Of a stretch of 64,000 bases of DNA, positions 8,784-19,400 are shown in pieces. The notes under the pieces were generated by a model that was not told the origin of the DNA, searched no databases, and saw only the letters and a program-made list of their open reading frames with translations. Location: IMG/VR virus record IMGVR_UViG_3300046453_000063, positions 62,001 through 126,000 of that record; one strand, written 5' to 3'. The translations under genes and the position numbers were made by a program. Origin of the DNA: a virus. Position 1 is the first letter of the stretch. Every line of letters begins with the position of its first letter.

Positions 8784-9134
8784 TCAACAGTCGATTGCCC
8801 CGGAAAACTCCGGCTTACCCTTCACATGGTCGTATGCCTGTTTGATAAAGTTATCCGTGGACTGCATATTGGGAACAAATTCGTATTTGTGCTGATCGAT
8901 TATTTTAGTAACATCTGAGTTGTAGACGGTCAAAGTCACGTCCAAGCTCGATTTTCCTCCGAATAGGATATCAATACGACAATAGCAGTCCGGTATAGTC
9001 GTTGTATAGCATCCATTACTCTGCCAATCAATCAAATCCACAACTTGCTGATCTGTCAGGAATTCGCGTACAGCCAGTTCATCGACGTACACATTAGGCA
9101 AAACCTTATATTGATAGTTCATTTTTAGAGCCAC
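8784..9134 (-). CDS. Hypothetical protein downstream of the tail fibre
   Basis: 116 residues starting at GTG, 7 nt after AAGGAGG. Mixed alpha/beta, with several Cys (GCYTTTIPDCYCRID). No domain recognised. Its base composition is GC-richer than most neighbours, like the fibre gene just upstream, so it may have been acquired with it. Confidence 0.55.
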   Translation of the reverse strand: MALKMNYQYKVLPNVYVDELAVREFLTDQQVVDLIDWQSNGCYTTTIPDCYCRIDILFGGKSSLDVTLTVYNSDVTKIIDQHKYEFVPNMQSTDNFIKQAYDHVKGKPEFSGAIDC

Positions 9135-9146
9135 TGCACTACCTCC

Positions 9147-9377
9147 TTATGGATTACTGGAACAAAAAAATACGTTTGGTGACTTTAATTTGTTTGGATC
9201 AAATATTCGTGGAAAATAATTGCCTCGTTCGACATTTGACAATACAATCTTTCCAATCCACTTTTCATTCACCTTTTTCACCATTTCTCCATACGCACGA
9301 AAGGCCTGTTCGTAGTTATCGAATTCTTCAACCTCTGTGTCGTAACCGTTAGGACCGTACATAATAACTAACCACAT
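9147..9377 (-). CDS. Small hypothetical protein downstream of the tail fibre
   Basis: 76 residues. The ATG at 9386 lies only 2 nt from AGGAG, whereas the ATG at 9377 is 11 nt away, so the second is preferred. The N-terminal half (WLVIMYGPNGYDTEVEEFDNYEQA) resembles small phage proteins with a single alpha/beta fold, but no function can be named. Confidence 0.5.
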   Translation of the reverse strand: MWLVIMYGPNGYDTEVEEFDNYEQAFRAYGEMVKKVNEKWIGKIVLSNVERGNYFPRIFDPNKLKSPNVFFCSSNP

Positions 9378-9398
9378 AGATTTCATATCTCCTTTCTG

Positions 9399-11921
9399 TT
9401 ACTCGGCAAACTCAATTAAGATTGACGCGGAGATATCTGCTGTCGTAGGAGCCCAGCCTGTTGTCGCATACCTCAATGTCAGTGTCTCCGTAGGCGACAC
9501 ATCAATCGGGGTTGTCACAGTCTTCGTGACAACGAACACGTTTGTGTTAAACGTCAATGTCTCGCCAGTAGACACTCCGTTTTTATAGATTGTTAGCGTC
9601 AGCGTCCCTGCAGTATGCTGCTCGTTTGAGTAGACACTCAGACCTACTATCTTCGCTGCATATCCGAGTATATACGCCTGTGTTCCTCCGCCAGTGTTCA
9701 TCGGGATGGCAGCAGAACTAGCCGGGACATTATCCAGCCAATAATTTAATGACATTTTGCTAACAGATTTCTTTGTGTCAGCTACACCGCTGCCCGGGTT
9801 GTTCCACAATTTATTACTGGAGTGGAGGTCGATTCTCGGGGTATTGTAATAGGTGGAGAAATAAACAGTATTATTGCTGACAACGTTGTTTTGACCTGTA
9901 CCAGTAATGCACTTACCCTTGTTAGTATGAACGACTTGTCGTGTAAATGTATTAGCGTCAATTATATTGTATCCACCAATATTTATGACAATATCGTCCT
10001 TGGAAGCATCGCGGCGGTTGCCGTTCTTGAACGTGTTTCCTAGTATTTTTACCGTTGAACAATCAGTCATAATGATACTTTCATCCATCTGTCGCCAGAA
10101 ATCATTAACCGCAACGATACTGTCTACCATTTTGACCGCTTTGATGCCGATACCGGAGTCAATCGCATCGTAACTACCGTCAAAATAGTTGTTTTGGATT
10201 TTGATTAACTCCACATTGAATCCGTCTATAGTGTCCTCGACCCACACGCCGCCATTAATCGAACTACCGATGATTTGATTTTGTTCGATAAATTGGCTTG
10301 GCTTAACAGCATGAATGCCGAAGGATCTGCTGTACGCCCATACCGTGTTATTGTTAGTCCAGGAGTCGGTACTTTCCATAACGATGCTCGCTTGATTGAG
10401 CAGACAGAACTGAACACGGTTCACGAAGGAACTTAATCCCGTAGCCCGGCTGAACCAAATACCCGCAACGTCAGTCTTGGTAAGCGTCATTCCAATGATC
10501 TCAACATTCTGTACCAAACACTTAGAACAGTTGTGAAAATGGATATGGTACTTGGACCTGGACGTTAAGGTGGTGTCAATAATCTTGAAATTCTCTACCG
10601 TTGTATTGCTCGAATTATTGATAGAGAATACTTCAATGTCGCTCGTGACGCTGATTGTGCTTCCGTTTCCTTCTACAATAATGTTTTCATAGTTAATGGA
10701 TATTGGACTGGTGATATGGTAGTTTGCCGATGCTACAAAATCCAGAACACCACCGTTCACCAGACTGTTAGCCAGTGCTTGTATTTCCGCCATGGTCATG
10801 TTGTCTCGGACATACACATGGTTCTGCACCACATCCGCCAACTGCGCAGTAAGAGTGTCATTGACGACTTTGAGAGCATTGGCTGTTGGAGCTAAAGTAG
10901 TGGAGGGAGTAGAAGCGTTGTCTATTAGTTGGACAATACCTTTTTCGGTTATGGAGGCATCTACTTTATTAATTACAGAATTCCATGTTGTAGACACCGA
11001 AAGTTGCATAATCATTTTCCAATATGTTGTGTTAGTGGGCAGAACACCAGTAGACTGTAAAATGTTTTGATACACTGCATCATTATAAACAACTATATTC
11101 AGTGGTTTATAAGTTACTCCATTGTCATATTCGCCTTTATTGCTCAATTCAGCAGCATAATCACCTTTTGCCTTTGCATAGTCTCCCTGCTCAAGAGCGT
11201 AAGCTGCTTTTAGGTCGGCATTATCGGCAGAATCGTCTGCATTACTGGCAGCAGTGTTTGCGAGGCTTGTAGCAGTGTCTGCGTTCGTCTTAGCGGTGTT
11301 TGCCGCACTGGCAGCAGTATTAGCGCTGTCTCTGGCTGTATTCGCCTGAGAAGTTGCTGTGTTTGCTAATCCGGTGGCAGTATTGGCATTCGATGTTGCT
11401 GTGTTTGCGTTTGTTGTAGCAGTTACAGCTAGAGCGGCCTTTGTATCTGCATTTGCAGCAGCAGCATTTGCATCGGTAGTTGCTTCGTGTGCATCATCGA
11501 TTGTTTGATTGAGGGTAGGGAGTTCGTCAATAACTTCCTGACCAGCAACAATAATGTCTTTTAGGGTTTGAACTACATTTCCCTCAGACTCTTCAACCCA
11601 TATTCTTCCCGAACTTACATAATGATTTCCACGGCCTTTATAGATTGCTGTTAGGGTTAGCCCTTCAGCGGCAGAATTGAAATAAACTAAGCCCTCAGCA
11701 TAATCAACTCGATATTCATTTGTCGCTAAATTAGTTGTATTAGAAACGGGCAACTCGTAGTATCCTGTAATTCTAACTTTGTTTAACGAAACTGGAATTT
11801 CATTAAGTTGTATAACACCATTGATTACTTTTTTTGATTCTGTAATGTCGATATATGGGTCTGAACTTGTGCCAGCTCGATATTTCGTGATTGTGCTGTT
11901 TTGATAGTTGAAAGACGACAT
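9399..11921 (-). CDS. Tail fibre / receptor-binding protein with coiled coil and beta-helix
   Basis: 840 residues. Residues 1-130 look like a virion attachment domain. About 150-245 is an Ala/Asn/Thr repeat (ANTATSNANTATGLANTA type), a trimeric coiled coil. Around 265-305 a YDNGVTYKPLNIVVYNDAVYQ segment resembles small carbohydrate-binding modules. About 380-720 is a parallel beta-helix rich in NN and IxVxxN turns, as in tailspike polysaccharide lyases; no catalytic set was identified. The last 110 residues are a beta-sandwich. Start chosen at ATG 11921, 12 nt after AAGGAGG. The beta-helix and C-terminal coding region is noticeably GC-richer than the N-terminus, indicating a swapped receptor domain. 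Confidence 0.78.
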   Translation of the reverse strand: MSSFNYQNSTITKYRAGTSSDPYIDITESKKVINGVIQLNEIPVSLNKVRITGYYELPVSNTTNLATNEYRVDYAEGLVYFNSAAEGLTLTAIYKGRGNHYVSSGRIWVEESEGNVVQTLKDIIVAGQEVIDELPTLNQTIDDAHEATTDANAAAANADTKAALAVTATTNANTATSNANTATGLANTATSQANTARDSANTAASAANTAKTNADTATSLANTAASNADDSADNADLKAAYALEQGDYAKAKGDYAAELSNKGEYDNGVTYKPLNIVVYNDAVYQNILQSTGVLPTNTTYWKMIMQLSVSTTWNSVINKVDASITEKGIVQLIDNASTPSTTLAPTANALKVVNDTLTAQLADVVQNHVYVRDNMTMAEIQALANSLVNGGVLDFVASANYHITSPISINYENIIVEGNGSTISVTSDIEVFSINNSSNTTVENFKIIDTTLTSRSKYHIHFHNCSKCLVQNVEIIGMTLTKTDVAGIWFSRATGLSSFVNRVQFCLLNQASIVMESTDSWTNNNTVWAYSRSFGIHAVKPSQFIEQNQIIGSSINGGVWVEDTIDGFNVELIKIQNNYFDGSYDAIDSGIGIKAVKMVDSIVAVNDFWRQMDESIIMTDCSTVKILGNTFKNGNRRDASKDDIVINIGGYNIIDANTFTRQVVHTNKGKCITGTGQNNVVSNNTVYFSTYYNTPRIDLHSSNKLWNNPGSGVADTKKSVSKMSLNYWLDNVPASSAAIPMNTGGGTQAYILGYAAKIVGLSVYSNEQHTAGTLTLTIYKNGVSTGETLTFNTNVFVVTKTVTTPIDVSPTETLTLRYATTGWAPTTADISASILIEFAE

Positions 11922-11963
11922 TGTTATGAAATTCCTCCTTATGTATAACGTTTGAAGCACAAC

Positions 11964-11989
11964 AAAAAGCCACTTACGAAGGAGTGACT
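11964..11989 (-). terminator. Weak minus-strand terminator before the fibre gene
   Basis: AGTCACT and AGTGGCT (6 of 7 paired) followed by TTTTTG on the minus strand. It lies 43 bp before the fibre start, between it and the plus-strand moron. Confidence 0.45.
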
Positions 11990-12071
11990 AGATGATGGAA
12001 TATGTTTTTTGATAATACGTGTTTAATAAATAAAAATATGTAAATAATATAAAATACATACGATTAATCTC

Positions 12072-12100
12072 TTGTCAACTGGAATATGTTGGTGTATAAT
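12072..12100 (+). promoter_or_regulatory. Promoter of the secreted stalk-domain moron
   Basis: TTGTCA at 12072-12077, 17 bp, TATAAT at 12095-12100: a near-consensus vegetative promoter 63 bp before the gene. A TTTAATAAATAAAAATATG element lies about 45 bp further upstream. Confidence 0.75.
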
Positions 12101-12162
12101 AAAAATATACATATTAACATAATCCATCAACAATAACAACAAATAAAAAGGAGTGAAACAAA

Positions 12163-12930
12163 ATGAAAAAAGGCAGTTATTTAGCAACTGGAGTCATTAT
12201 TGGGATGGCACTAACAATAACAACTCCAGTCTTAGCAGAAACGGTTAAAACCGTATCGGCTAAAATTAATAGCACGGTAGATGTTGTAATCAATGGCAAG
12301 GAAACAAAATTAAATGCTCAACCAATTAACTATAACAATCTAAACTATTTACCAGTAGGTGAAATTGGTCGAGCATTGGGATTAACAGTACAATACGATA
12401 AGGAGACGGATACTATTAATATTGATCAGAAAACAGAAAGTGCAACAAATGTTACATCTACGACCACGGCTAACATCACAACACAAACGCAAAACTTACC
12501 AATACCGACAACTGAAGTTGGAGAGAAGATATCAAATGATATGACTACAGCATCAATTGATAAAGTAGAATATGTCTCTACTGAAAATAACGATGGGGTG
12601 GTTTTGAAAAATGGGTTTAAAATTTATACCACAATAACAAACAAGTCTGATTCATACAACCTTAGACCAGTCGGAGGATACCAATTTAAAATGGAAAGTG
12701 ATACCGATCAATCTATAATTAACAATGCCGGAGCTTCTTATTTTATTTTTACAACTCTTGATGGTCAAAAATATGATGGAACAAAGACTCTTGAAAAGAA
12801 TGAAAGTGCAACCGGATTTGTTTTTGTTCCTTATACTGGAAATGGAAAGATGGTATCAGTAGAATATTATCCAAGCTACCCTTCTTATGTCGGCAATAAT
12901 AAACCAATGGGCGTTTGGAACGTGAAGTAG
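12163..12930 (+). CDS. Secreted stalk-domain protein (copper amine oxidase N-terminal-like), moron
   Basis: 255 residues. A signal peptide (MKKGSYLATGVIIGMALTIT... PVLA|ET) directs export. Residues 35-85 (VDVVINGKETKLNAQPI... LPVGEIGRALGLTVQYD... TINI) form the stalk / copper-amine-oxidase-N-like repeat common in Paenibacillaceae surface proteins. The last 130 residues resemble a DUF4352-type Ig fold. It has its own promoter and runs against all neighbours. Its stop codon abuts the stop of the convergent 886-residue tail gene with no base between. Likely expressed from the prophage as lysogenic conversion; role unknown. Confidence 0.72.
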   Translation: MKKGSYLATGVIIGMALTITTPVLAETVKTVSAKINSTVDVVINGKETKLNAQPINYNNLNYLPVGEIGRALGLTVQYDKETDTINIDQKTESATNVTSTTTANITTQTQNLPIPTTEVGEKISNDMTTASIDKVEYVSTENNDGVVLKNGFKIYTTITNKSDSYNLRPVGGYQFKMESDTDQSIINNAGASYFIFTTLDGQKYDGTKTLEKNESATGFVFVPYTGNGKMVSVEYYPSYPSYVGNNKPMGVWNVK

Positions 12931-15591
12931 TTAAAAACCAACAAAAGTCTTTAAATATAGACTTGCGTTTATTCTACCTAACTGAGTGGATGTCAGTTCA
13001 ACCGTGTGCCAACCAACGGTAGATATCCATTCGGTTATATTTACATTATTCTCTGATCCATAGTATGTACTTCCTCTAGGAATGCCGTCGATTATAATTT
13101 GAACACCTGTGGCAAAGGTATCTTCGTATATTCCGTAATCAATTCCATGCTCATGCGCTGGCATATCTATGTCATGCAGGTGAGTAGGAACAGTAAAACT
13201 GTGATAGTGATCGCTTAATGCAAACGAATGCTGATGAGCACCAGAAGCAACCCACGTTACAGCTCCGCCACCAGATATCATTAACTCGGTTCCAGGGGCT
13301 ATACCGTGATTATGACCTCCTGTGGCAAAATAGAATCCCTCTGTTTGAGACACACCACTTGTTCCTTCTGGAGATGTTGATTGAGCAGTAAAACTTTGCG
13401 TCTCAGTAGTCGTTAATGGAATAACCTCACTCAAAGCACCCTTACTATACGCTCTAAACTTCTCCAATGTAAAATTAAGCATTACTTTTCTAACACTAAT
13501 CATTCCATCGTCAATGTAGAACTTCAGTTTTAATCCATGCGTACTATCCACATTATCTGCTAATTGGATTGTATCCGTCTGGACAATTCCATCCTCGTTT
13601 AAAACTATTTCTCCGGCCTTACTTTTAATCATTAATCCATATTTGCCATCTTCATACTCGCCAAGTTTAATACGAATGTCGCCTTCAGCATCTTTAATAG
13701 TTAACAAATTCCCCTGTATAACAAATGTTCCATCATCATCAGAGATAATCAATTTGTTACCCATAATCAAACGTCCAGCAATCCGTTCGGCAACAATTCG
13801 ATCTGGTAAAATGGCTGTGCTCCATGTATTACCGTTATCTTGAGATAATGCAATTTGACCATGTTGCATAATCAGAATCTTATTGGGATCAGTGGGGTCA
13901 CGCACAATTACACCTTTGCGTGAAATTTCAACTGACTCATTTACTCCTGCAACAATATCATGTTTTACAGCATCCCACGTTTCATTCAAAAATCTCGTTG
14001 TTTCGTCTGCTGTTGCTTTAGCGGCATCCCAACTTGGTTTACTCATATTGACTGTATTAGATGAACTAATTGTTTTGTAATAATTCTTCAGAAATCTCTG
14101 ATCGTCCGTTAGCAACTCTCTTACATTAGAAATGGTGATGTCGATTGAAGCACTCTCATAATCGAAATCAATTTCAGCAACATTTGCTTGTATATTTACT
14201 CCCAAACGTTCATGTTGAACCGTAATAACATCGCCAATATTCAATTTATCCCAATTATGACTTTCTGTTAGAATCTCATAAAAGTCCACAATAGATACTT
14301 TTGAAACAATTTTAGGTTGTCTAATCTTATCAAACTCAACCTTACCATCTGCTAAAAGTGTTTTTGCATCAGTATAATTCTCGTTACTTAACTCTTTTTC
14401 AATGATAAATGGATTTAATTCAATGAGTTGGTTACTCGTGAAGTTATTTTCCATCTTTAATATATTTGCCAATGTGTCCATCGATGCTTGAGTAGAGGAT
14501 ATCTGAGCATTCACCGTTGCAATTTCTGCTTTTTTAGTAGTAATTTGAGCTTCTTTATTTGCTTTATCAATTAATATCTGCGCTGTACTTCCACCTGTTG
14601 CATTTGCTGTAGCAAGATTATCATCAATTATGTATAACTGCGTTGTGAGTGTACTTAATTCAGTTTGTTTGGTATCAAGAGTTGCTCGATATGTAGTCAT
14701 TTGAGTGAGTAGAGTAGTATATTCTGTTTGTTTGGTTGTATATAATGAATTATAAGCAATCAATGATTCACATAGTCCATCGCTTAGATAATCACTATGA
14801 CTTACAATCACACCATCAACTTTTAAAAATGGATAGATAAAGTATGAGAAGTCCTGGATGAAATTACTGCCCAATGGATTTACAGACTGAATCGAGATTC
14901 CTTCCTTACCAAACAATTTGAGTCGAGTACAGAATTCATCAAAGTTTAATTCATGATCCAGACTCTGCATTAACATACCAAATTTAGTTTTAAATCCTTT
15001 ATTTACTCCATAATTATCAGGATTATAAAAATTTATTTCTTGGTCAACAGTGTCCCATATAATTAAGGCATTAAACAGTTCTGCCGCTTGCTGAATACCA
15101 TCCATAACATTTCCAGAGAAATCTAATGCTCTGTATTTTAAATCAAAAGTAGCGTCTACATATCCAATGCTCCATACCGTTTGAGCAAGCATATCGTCAA
15201 GTATTTGACTCAAGGTATAAGATTCTACACTGTAATCTTTAATAAGTTTAGATGCTAAACTGTAACCATAACCATAACAATTTACAGTAATGCTATCTGA
15301 ATCACCCATTGCCTTATTTACTTTATCGATAATGTAGTATTCAGTATAATCACCTTTTTCAAACCGAATAAGATAACGCTCTTTAATCATATCAATATGT
15401 TTATTTCTTACCAATTCCCCGTATTCATCAAGCATAAGAGGAATCTTAAACGTCATTTCATTAATGAGTCCAAGATATACTTTTTGATTAATTTGAAATC
15501 TTACTTCTGGAAGATGGGCAATAGTTGTTTTATTTGGTCTACACAAATATAGTTTTGGTTCAATTATTTCTGTATTGATTTGTTCAATCAA
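12931..15591 (-). CDS. Large tail protein (tail-associated / Tal-like, YomG position)
   Basis: 886 residues. The N-terminal 350 residues (YLCRPNKTTIAHLPEV..., then KERYLIRFEKGDYTEYYIIDKVN) have the look of phage tail-associated (ReeL/Tal) domains that form the hub under Dit. A coiled-coil segment lies near 275-375, and a His/Gly-rich beta region with GGHNHGIAPG and HQHSFALSDHYHSF motifs (about 750-820), typical of collar or fibre-tip metal sites, is near the C-terminus. The start is TTG at 15591, 9 nt after AGGGAG, which avoids overlap with Dit. Size and position match SPbeta YomG. Confidence 0.72.
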   Translation of the reverse strand: MIEQINTEIIEPKLYLCRPNKTTIAHLPEVRFQINQKVYLGLINEMTFKIPLMLDEYGELVRNKHIDMIKERYLIRFEKGDYTEYYIIDKVNKAMGDSDSITVNCYGYGYSLASKLIKDYSVESYTLSQILDDMLAQTVWSIGYVDATFDLKYRALDFSGNVMDGIQQAAELFNALIIWDTVDQEINFYNPDNYGVNKGFKTKFGMLMQSLDHELNFDEFCTRLKLFGKEGISIQSVNPLGSNFIQDFSYFIYPFLKVDGVIVSHSDYLSDGLCESLIAYNSLYTTKQTEYTTLLTQMTTYRATLDTKQTELSTLTTQLYIIDDNLATANATGGSTAQILIDKANKEAQITTKKAEIATVNAQISSTQASMDTLANILKMENNFTSNQLIELNPFIIEKELSNENYTDAKTLLADGKVEFDKIRQPKIVSKVSIVDFYEILTESHNWDKLNIGDVITVQHERLGVNIQANVAEIDFDYESASIDITISNVRELLTDDQRFLKNYYKTISSSNTVNMSKPSWDAAKATADETTRFLNETWDAVKHDIVAGVNESVEISRKGVIVRDPTDPNKILIMQHGQIALSQDNGNTWSTAILPDRIVAERIAGRLIMGNKLIISDDDGTFVIQGNLLTIKDAEGDIRIKLGEYEDGKYGLMIKSKAGEIVLNEDGIVQTDTIQLADNVDSTHGLKLKFYIDDGMISVRKVMLNFTLEKFRAYSKGALSEVIPLTTTETQSFTAQSTSPEGTSGVSQTEGFYFATGGHNHGIAPGTELMISGGGAVTWVASGAHQHSFALSDHYHSFTVPTHLHDIDMPAHEHGIDYGIYEDTFATGVQIIIDGIPRGSTYYGSENNVNITEWISTVGWHTVELTSTQLGRINASLYLKTFVGF

Positions 15592-15604
15592 AATTACACA
15601 CTCC

Positions 15605-16378
15605 CTATGTAGCAAACTGATATTTGAATTGGATCATACAGTCACCATATATTTTTAAATAGTTATATCCAGGAACGAAGGAGGTAAATTCTCCGTAAGC
15701 ATCATCAAAATGATAGGTAAGTGGTATGTCTGAAACAATATCTTCTTTTTCACAGTCGATAGCAATAAATTCATCATCGACTAAGTTGACAATTCGAAAT
15801 GTTTTTCCTCTGTCGGATTCATTCTTAATACTGATTTCTCCGTTACCAACTTTCTGTACAGTGATCTGTGGTTTACAAATCATACCGCCTTTGTTGTCAA
15901 CCACAAACTCCACACCATTCACAGTGTTCTCAGAGCAGTCCAGAACCTCTGGTTGATACACAGGTGAATATGTATATGGACTAACACTTCTCATCTCTAT
16001 GGTCACGTAGCCTTGCTTGAGAGAGTTGTGAAGCAATCTTGGTTCACCAGTATATAAAAGGTAATAAATCTTATCTAAATTATCTGAAAATATCATTGGC
16101 TTATAATAAGTTTGTTTACCCAGCCATTGAAACACTTCTTCTAACCTACCTTCGTCAAAGTTATCTACGAAAGCAAATGACAAGTTAACTTTGAAAGGTA
16201 CTTTTTTACGTTCAACAAAGTAAGGAGTATCACGACCTCTGATAACAACTTCATTGATAGACTGTTCGGGAAGAAAGTTTTCATCTAACATTCCAGTATC
16301 AAAATTGACATTAAGAATTCCCATATCTTCACTTGTAATTCCGTCATATATAAAATATAGACTATCTCTAATTGGCAC
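15605..16378 (-). CDS. Distal tail protein (Dit / siphovirus tail component)
   Basis: 257 residues starting at GTG after AAGGTGG. The N-terminus (YDGITSEDMGILNVNFDTG) and the central KKVPFKVNLSFAF...VFQWL block are typical of the siphovirus Dit family, which forms the ring joining tube and baseplate. It lies between the tape measure and the Tal-like protein, the canonical order. Confidence 0.82.
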   Translation of the reverse strand: MPIRDSLYFIYDGITSEDMGILNVNFDTGMLDENFLPEQSINEVVIRGRDTPYFVERKKVPFKVNLSFAFVDNFDEGRLEEVFQWLGKQTYYKPMIFSDNLDKIYYLLYTGEPRLLHNSLKQGYVTIEMRSVSPYTYSPVYQPEVLDCSENTVNGVEFVVDNKGGMICKPQITVQKVGNGEISIKNESDRGKTFRIVNLVDDEFIAIDCEKEDIVSDIPLTYHFDDAYGEFTSFVPGYNYLKIYGDCMIQFKYQFAT

Positions 16379-16438
16379 TTAACCACCACCTTAAATTATA
16401 AAGAGGTGGAGCCATAAGACCCCACCTTTAGGAATTGA

Positions 16439-19400
16439 TTATTTATTGCCAGTTCTACGTTTATACTCACTTTGAATCTTGGTGAAGAATGTATTCACTC
16501 CAGATTCATCCGTGTTCAACTTATCAATTTTAACATTCAGATATACATTTCCAGTTGATGATGTGGAAGAAGCGGTAGATGTGGCAATTGACGGATTAAA
16601 GTTATTGAATCCAGATTTAAAATTATCATAGATATCTCTAGCAACATTAACAATCTGAAGAAGTTTACTTGTATCAAATTTATCCAATACAAGTTCTTTT
16701 TCATGTGCAAGCAAGAATTTACCACCTGAGAAAGCAGGAGTCATACCACCAGTTTCAGCAGAGAATGCAGTATTCTTTAGTTTCTCATATGAACCATCTG
16801 GGAATCCATACTGATTACGGTATGCAGTATTTTGTGCAGCAAGATTATTAAATTGAGATTCTAGAGAAGCATATTGTGATGATTTTTTATCTAACAAAGC
16901 CATCTGAGCGCGAATGGATTCCGCTTGTTGTTTATTGCTGAGATATTGAGTCCACGCTGCTTGCTTGGTGGATGAAGAGGAGGAAGAAGTATTTGCTGGA
17001 TTTGTGGTTGCGCCAGCACCAGAACCAGAAATGCCAGAATATGAAGTAATAGCCTCATTGTCCTTGTTGAACGTATAAAGTAAATTCTGATATTCTTTAC
17101 TGGTTTCACCTATCTGTGTTTTTATTGAATCAAAGAAGGTTTTATACTTACTCTTTAAATCATCCAATGCACTTGTAACAACAGTAGAATCTTCACTAAG
17201 AAGTTTTTGCTTCAATAAATAATATGACTGCTCATCTTCTAAGATATCAGTATAATACTGCTCTTTTTCTTTGGTAGATAACTCAAGAGCTTTCGTATTA
17301 GCCTTATTTAATTCATCCTCTATAGACTTCTCAGTATCTGTAATAGATTTTTTATCATCTAGTTGCTTTTGAAGATTTTCCTTTCTTAGTTCACGAGTGC
17401 GATCAAGTTTGTATTTATCAATCTCCTCAGTACTTTCGGCTATTTGTTCTTGTAGTTCTTTGGCCTTCGCCTTGCCCTCTATTGAATCATCCTTAGACAA
17501 GGAATCCAATCTAGTTTGAAGTTTGGCTCGCTCAGCAATCTTTTTATTTTGTTCGGTGCTGTAGTCATCTGAGGAAATCTCATCGTCTAGGGCTTTTTGT
17601 TGTGCATTTATTACCTTTTCAAAATCATCGTATTCTTTTTCAATATTTTTTGTTCTGGCATCATGACGCTCATCTTCAGCATCCTTGAGTTTATCTATTG
17701 CCTTTAAAGCAAGGTCTTTTTGCTTTTCAACCATCTTCTTATAACTATCAATAACGTCATCAACATAAGATTCCTTAATGTCTTTTATAGATGTCGAATA
17801 TTCATAATTAGCAAGAACAAGTTCTTTTATGGACTCTTTAAGTTCAACCTTCGTTGCCGCTGATAGTTTTTCGTTTTTTGTTTGAGTTTCAATAAACTTG
17901 ATGAGATCTTCGTTGGCAGTTCTTTGTTGATTTGTTAACTTTATTTGGTTTGCCAATTCGTTATTATATTCCGTTGTTCCTTTTTCAAACTGAGATAGTT
18001 TAGCCTTGGATACATCGACTTCATTCCCGATGTCAGAAATAATCTTTTTAGAGGCCGATATTTGACTATTGATATTTTCGGTTAATCCGCTTAATTTATC
18101 AGATTGAATATCCTTGACATCAGTATCTAATTGTATTAAGAAGTCATCATACTCATCAGACGAAACGCCCAATTCTTTCATCATAGCCTGAAGATTTGAT
18201 TTCTCCTGGGCTTTAAGAGATTGGATTTGGGTCTGAATATTTATCTGTTTGTTATTTTCTTTACGCCACTCAACAGAATTCGGATCAAGAGTATCTTGCA
18301 CCTTTTTAGATGCTTCAATTTGTAGTTCGGCAGAAGCAACTAAGCGATCATATTTTTCTTTGATTGAATCCAACTGGAGAATGTTATTTTGATAAATAGT
18401 GTTGGCATCTGCTGTATTCTGAGCAACAGCATTATCTGATGCATCTTGCATTTCTTTCGCTGTTGCGCCATTGGTTTTAACGGTGGTTCCGCCAACCTTA
18501 GAAGTAGAATTACCAGTAGTGGATGAGGCAGTAGATGTAGAACTTGAACCCGTGACTCGTCTAGCGCCTTGATACTTACCAGACCAATAAGAGCTATCCA
18601 AGTCGGATTCTTTTAGTCCGCTATTACCCATCTGAATAAACTTGCCATTACCTTGATAGATACCAACGTGGGAATTATCTTTACCCGTTGTATTGAAGAA
18701 TACCAAGTCTCCGGCTTGAAGTTGTTCCTTAGAGATTGCTACTCCCTGTTTGGCTTGCTCTGCGGCAGTACGAGGGAGAGTGGTGTTTAGGAACTCTTTA
18801 AACATCTCCTGAACGAACTGAGAACAGTCAGAGGTTGCACCTTCAACAAACTGATCGAATGTACCTTTGTATTCTCCAGCAACTTGTTTGTATTTAAATT
18901 GACCTTGGAGAGCAGAGGCGCTTGCGAGCAAGTTTGATACACCAGAGGAAGAGGAAGAAGAACCCGTAGAAGAGGAATCTTCGCCAGCTTTAGTTTTAAC
19001 TGTTGTGGTAACCTTAGTCGAAACTAATTGAGATGGATTAGCAATTCCTTCTTTACGGAGTTTGATTTGCTCCTGAATAAGTTTATTCTCTTTTGCGAGG
19101 GAATCACGATATTCTTGTGATCCTTTACGTAGACGAGAGCGCTTATTTTCTTCTTCATCGCGAAGTTTCTGGATGGAAATTAGGGACTTTTGGAGATCGG
19201 TGAGAATTTCTACGGTATCGGAGATGGAGTCGTAATTAGAATCTGTTGCTTTCTTGGACTCAGTAGTATCGGTTTTGAAATCAGAAAGAGTATTAGTGAG
19301 AATATTATATTTGTTAATTAAGGCTGATAACTCATCTTTTGCATCGTTATACGGACTTTTAATAGCACGTTGTTCAGCTCTTAAGTTGTCAACAGTTAAA

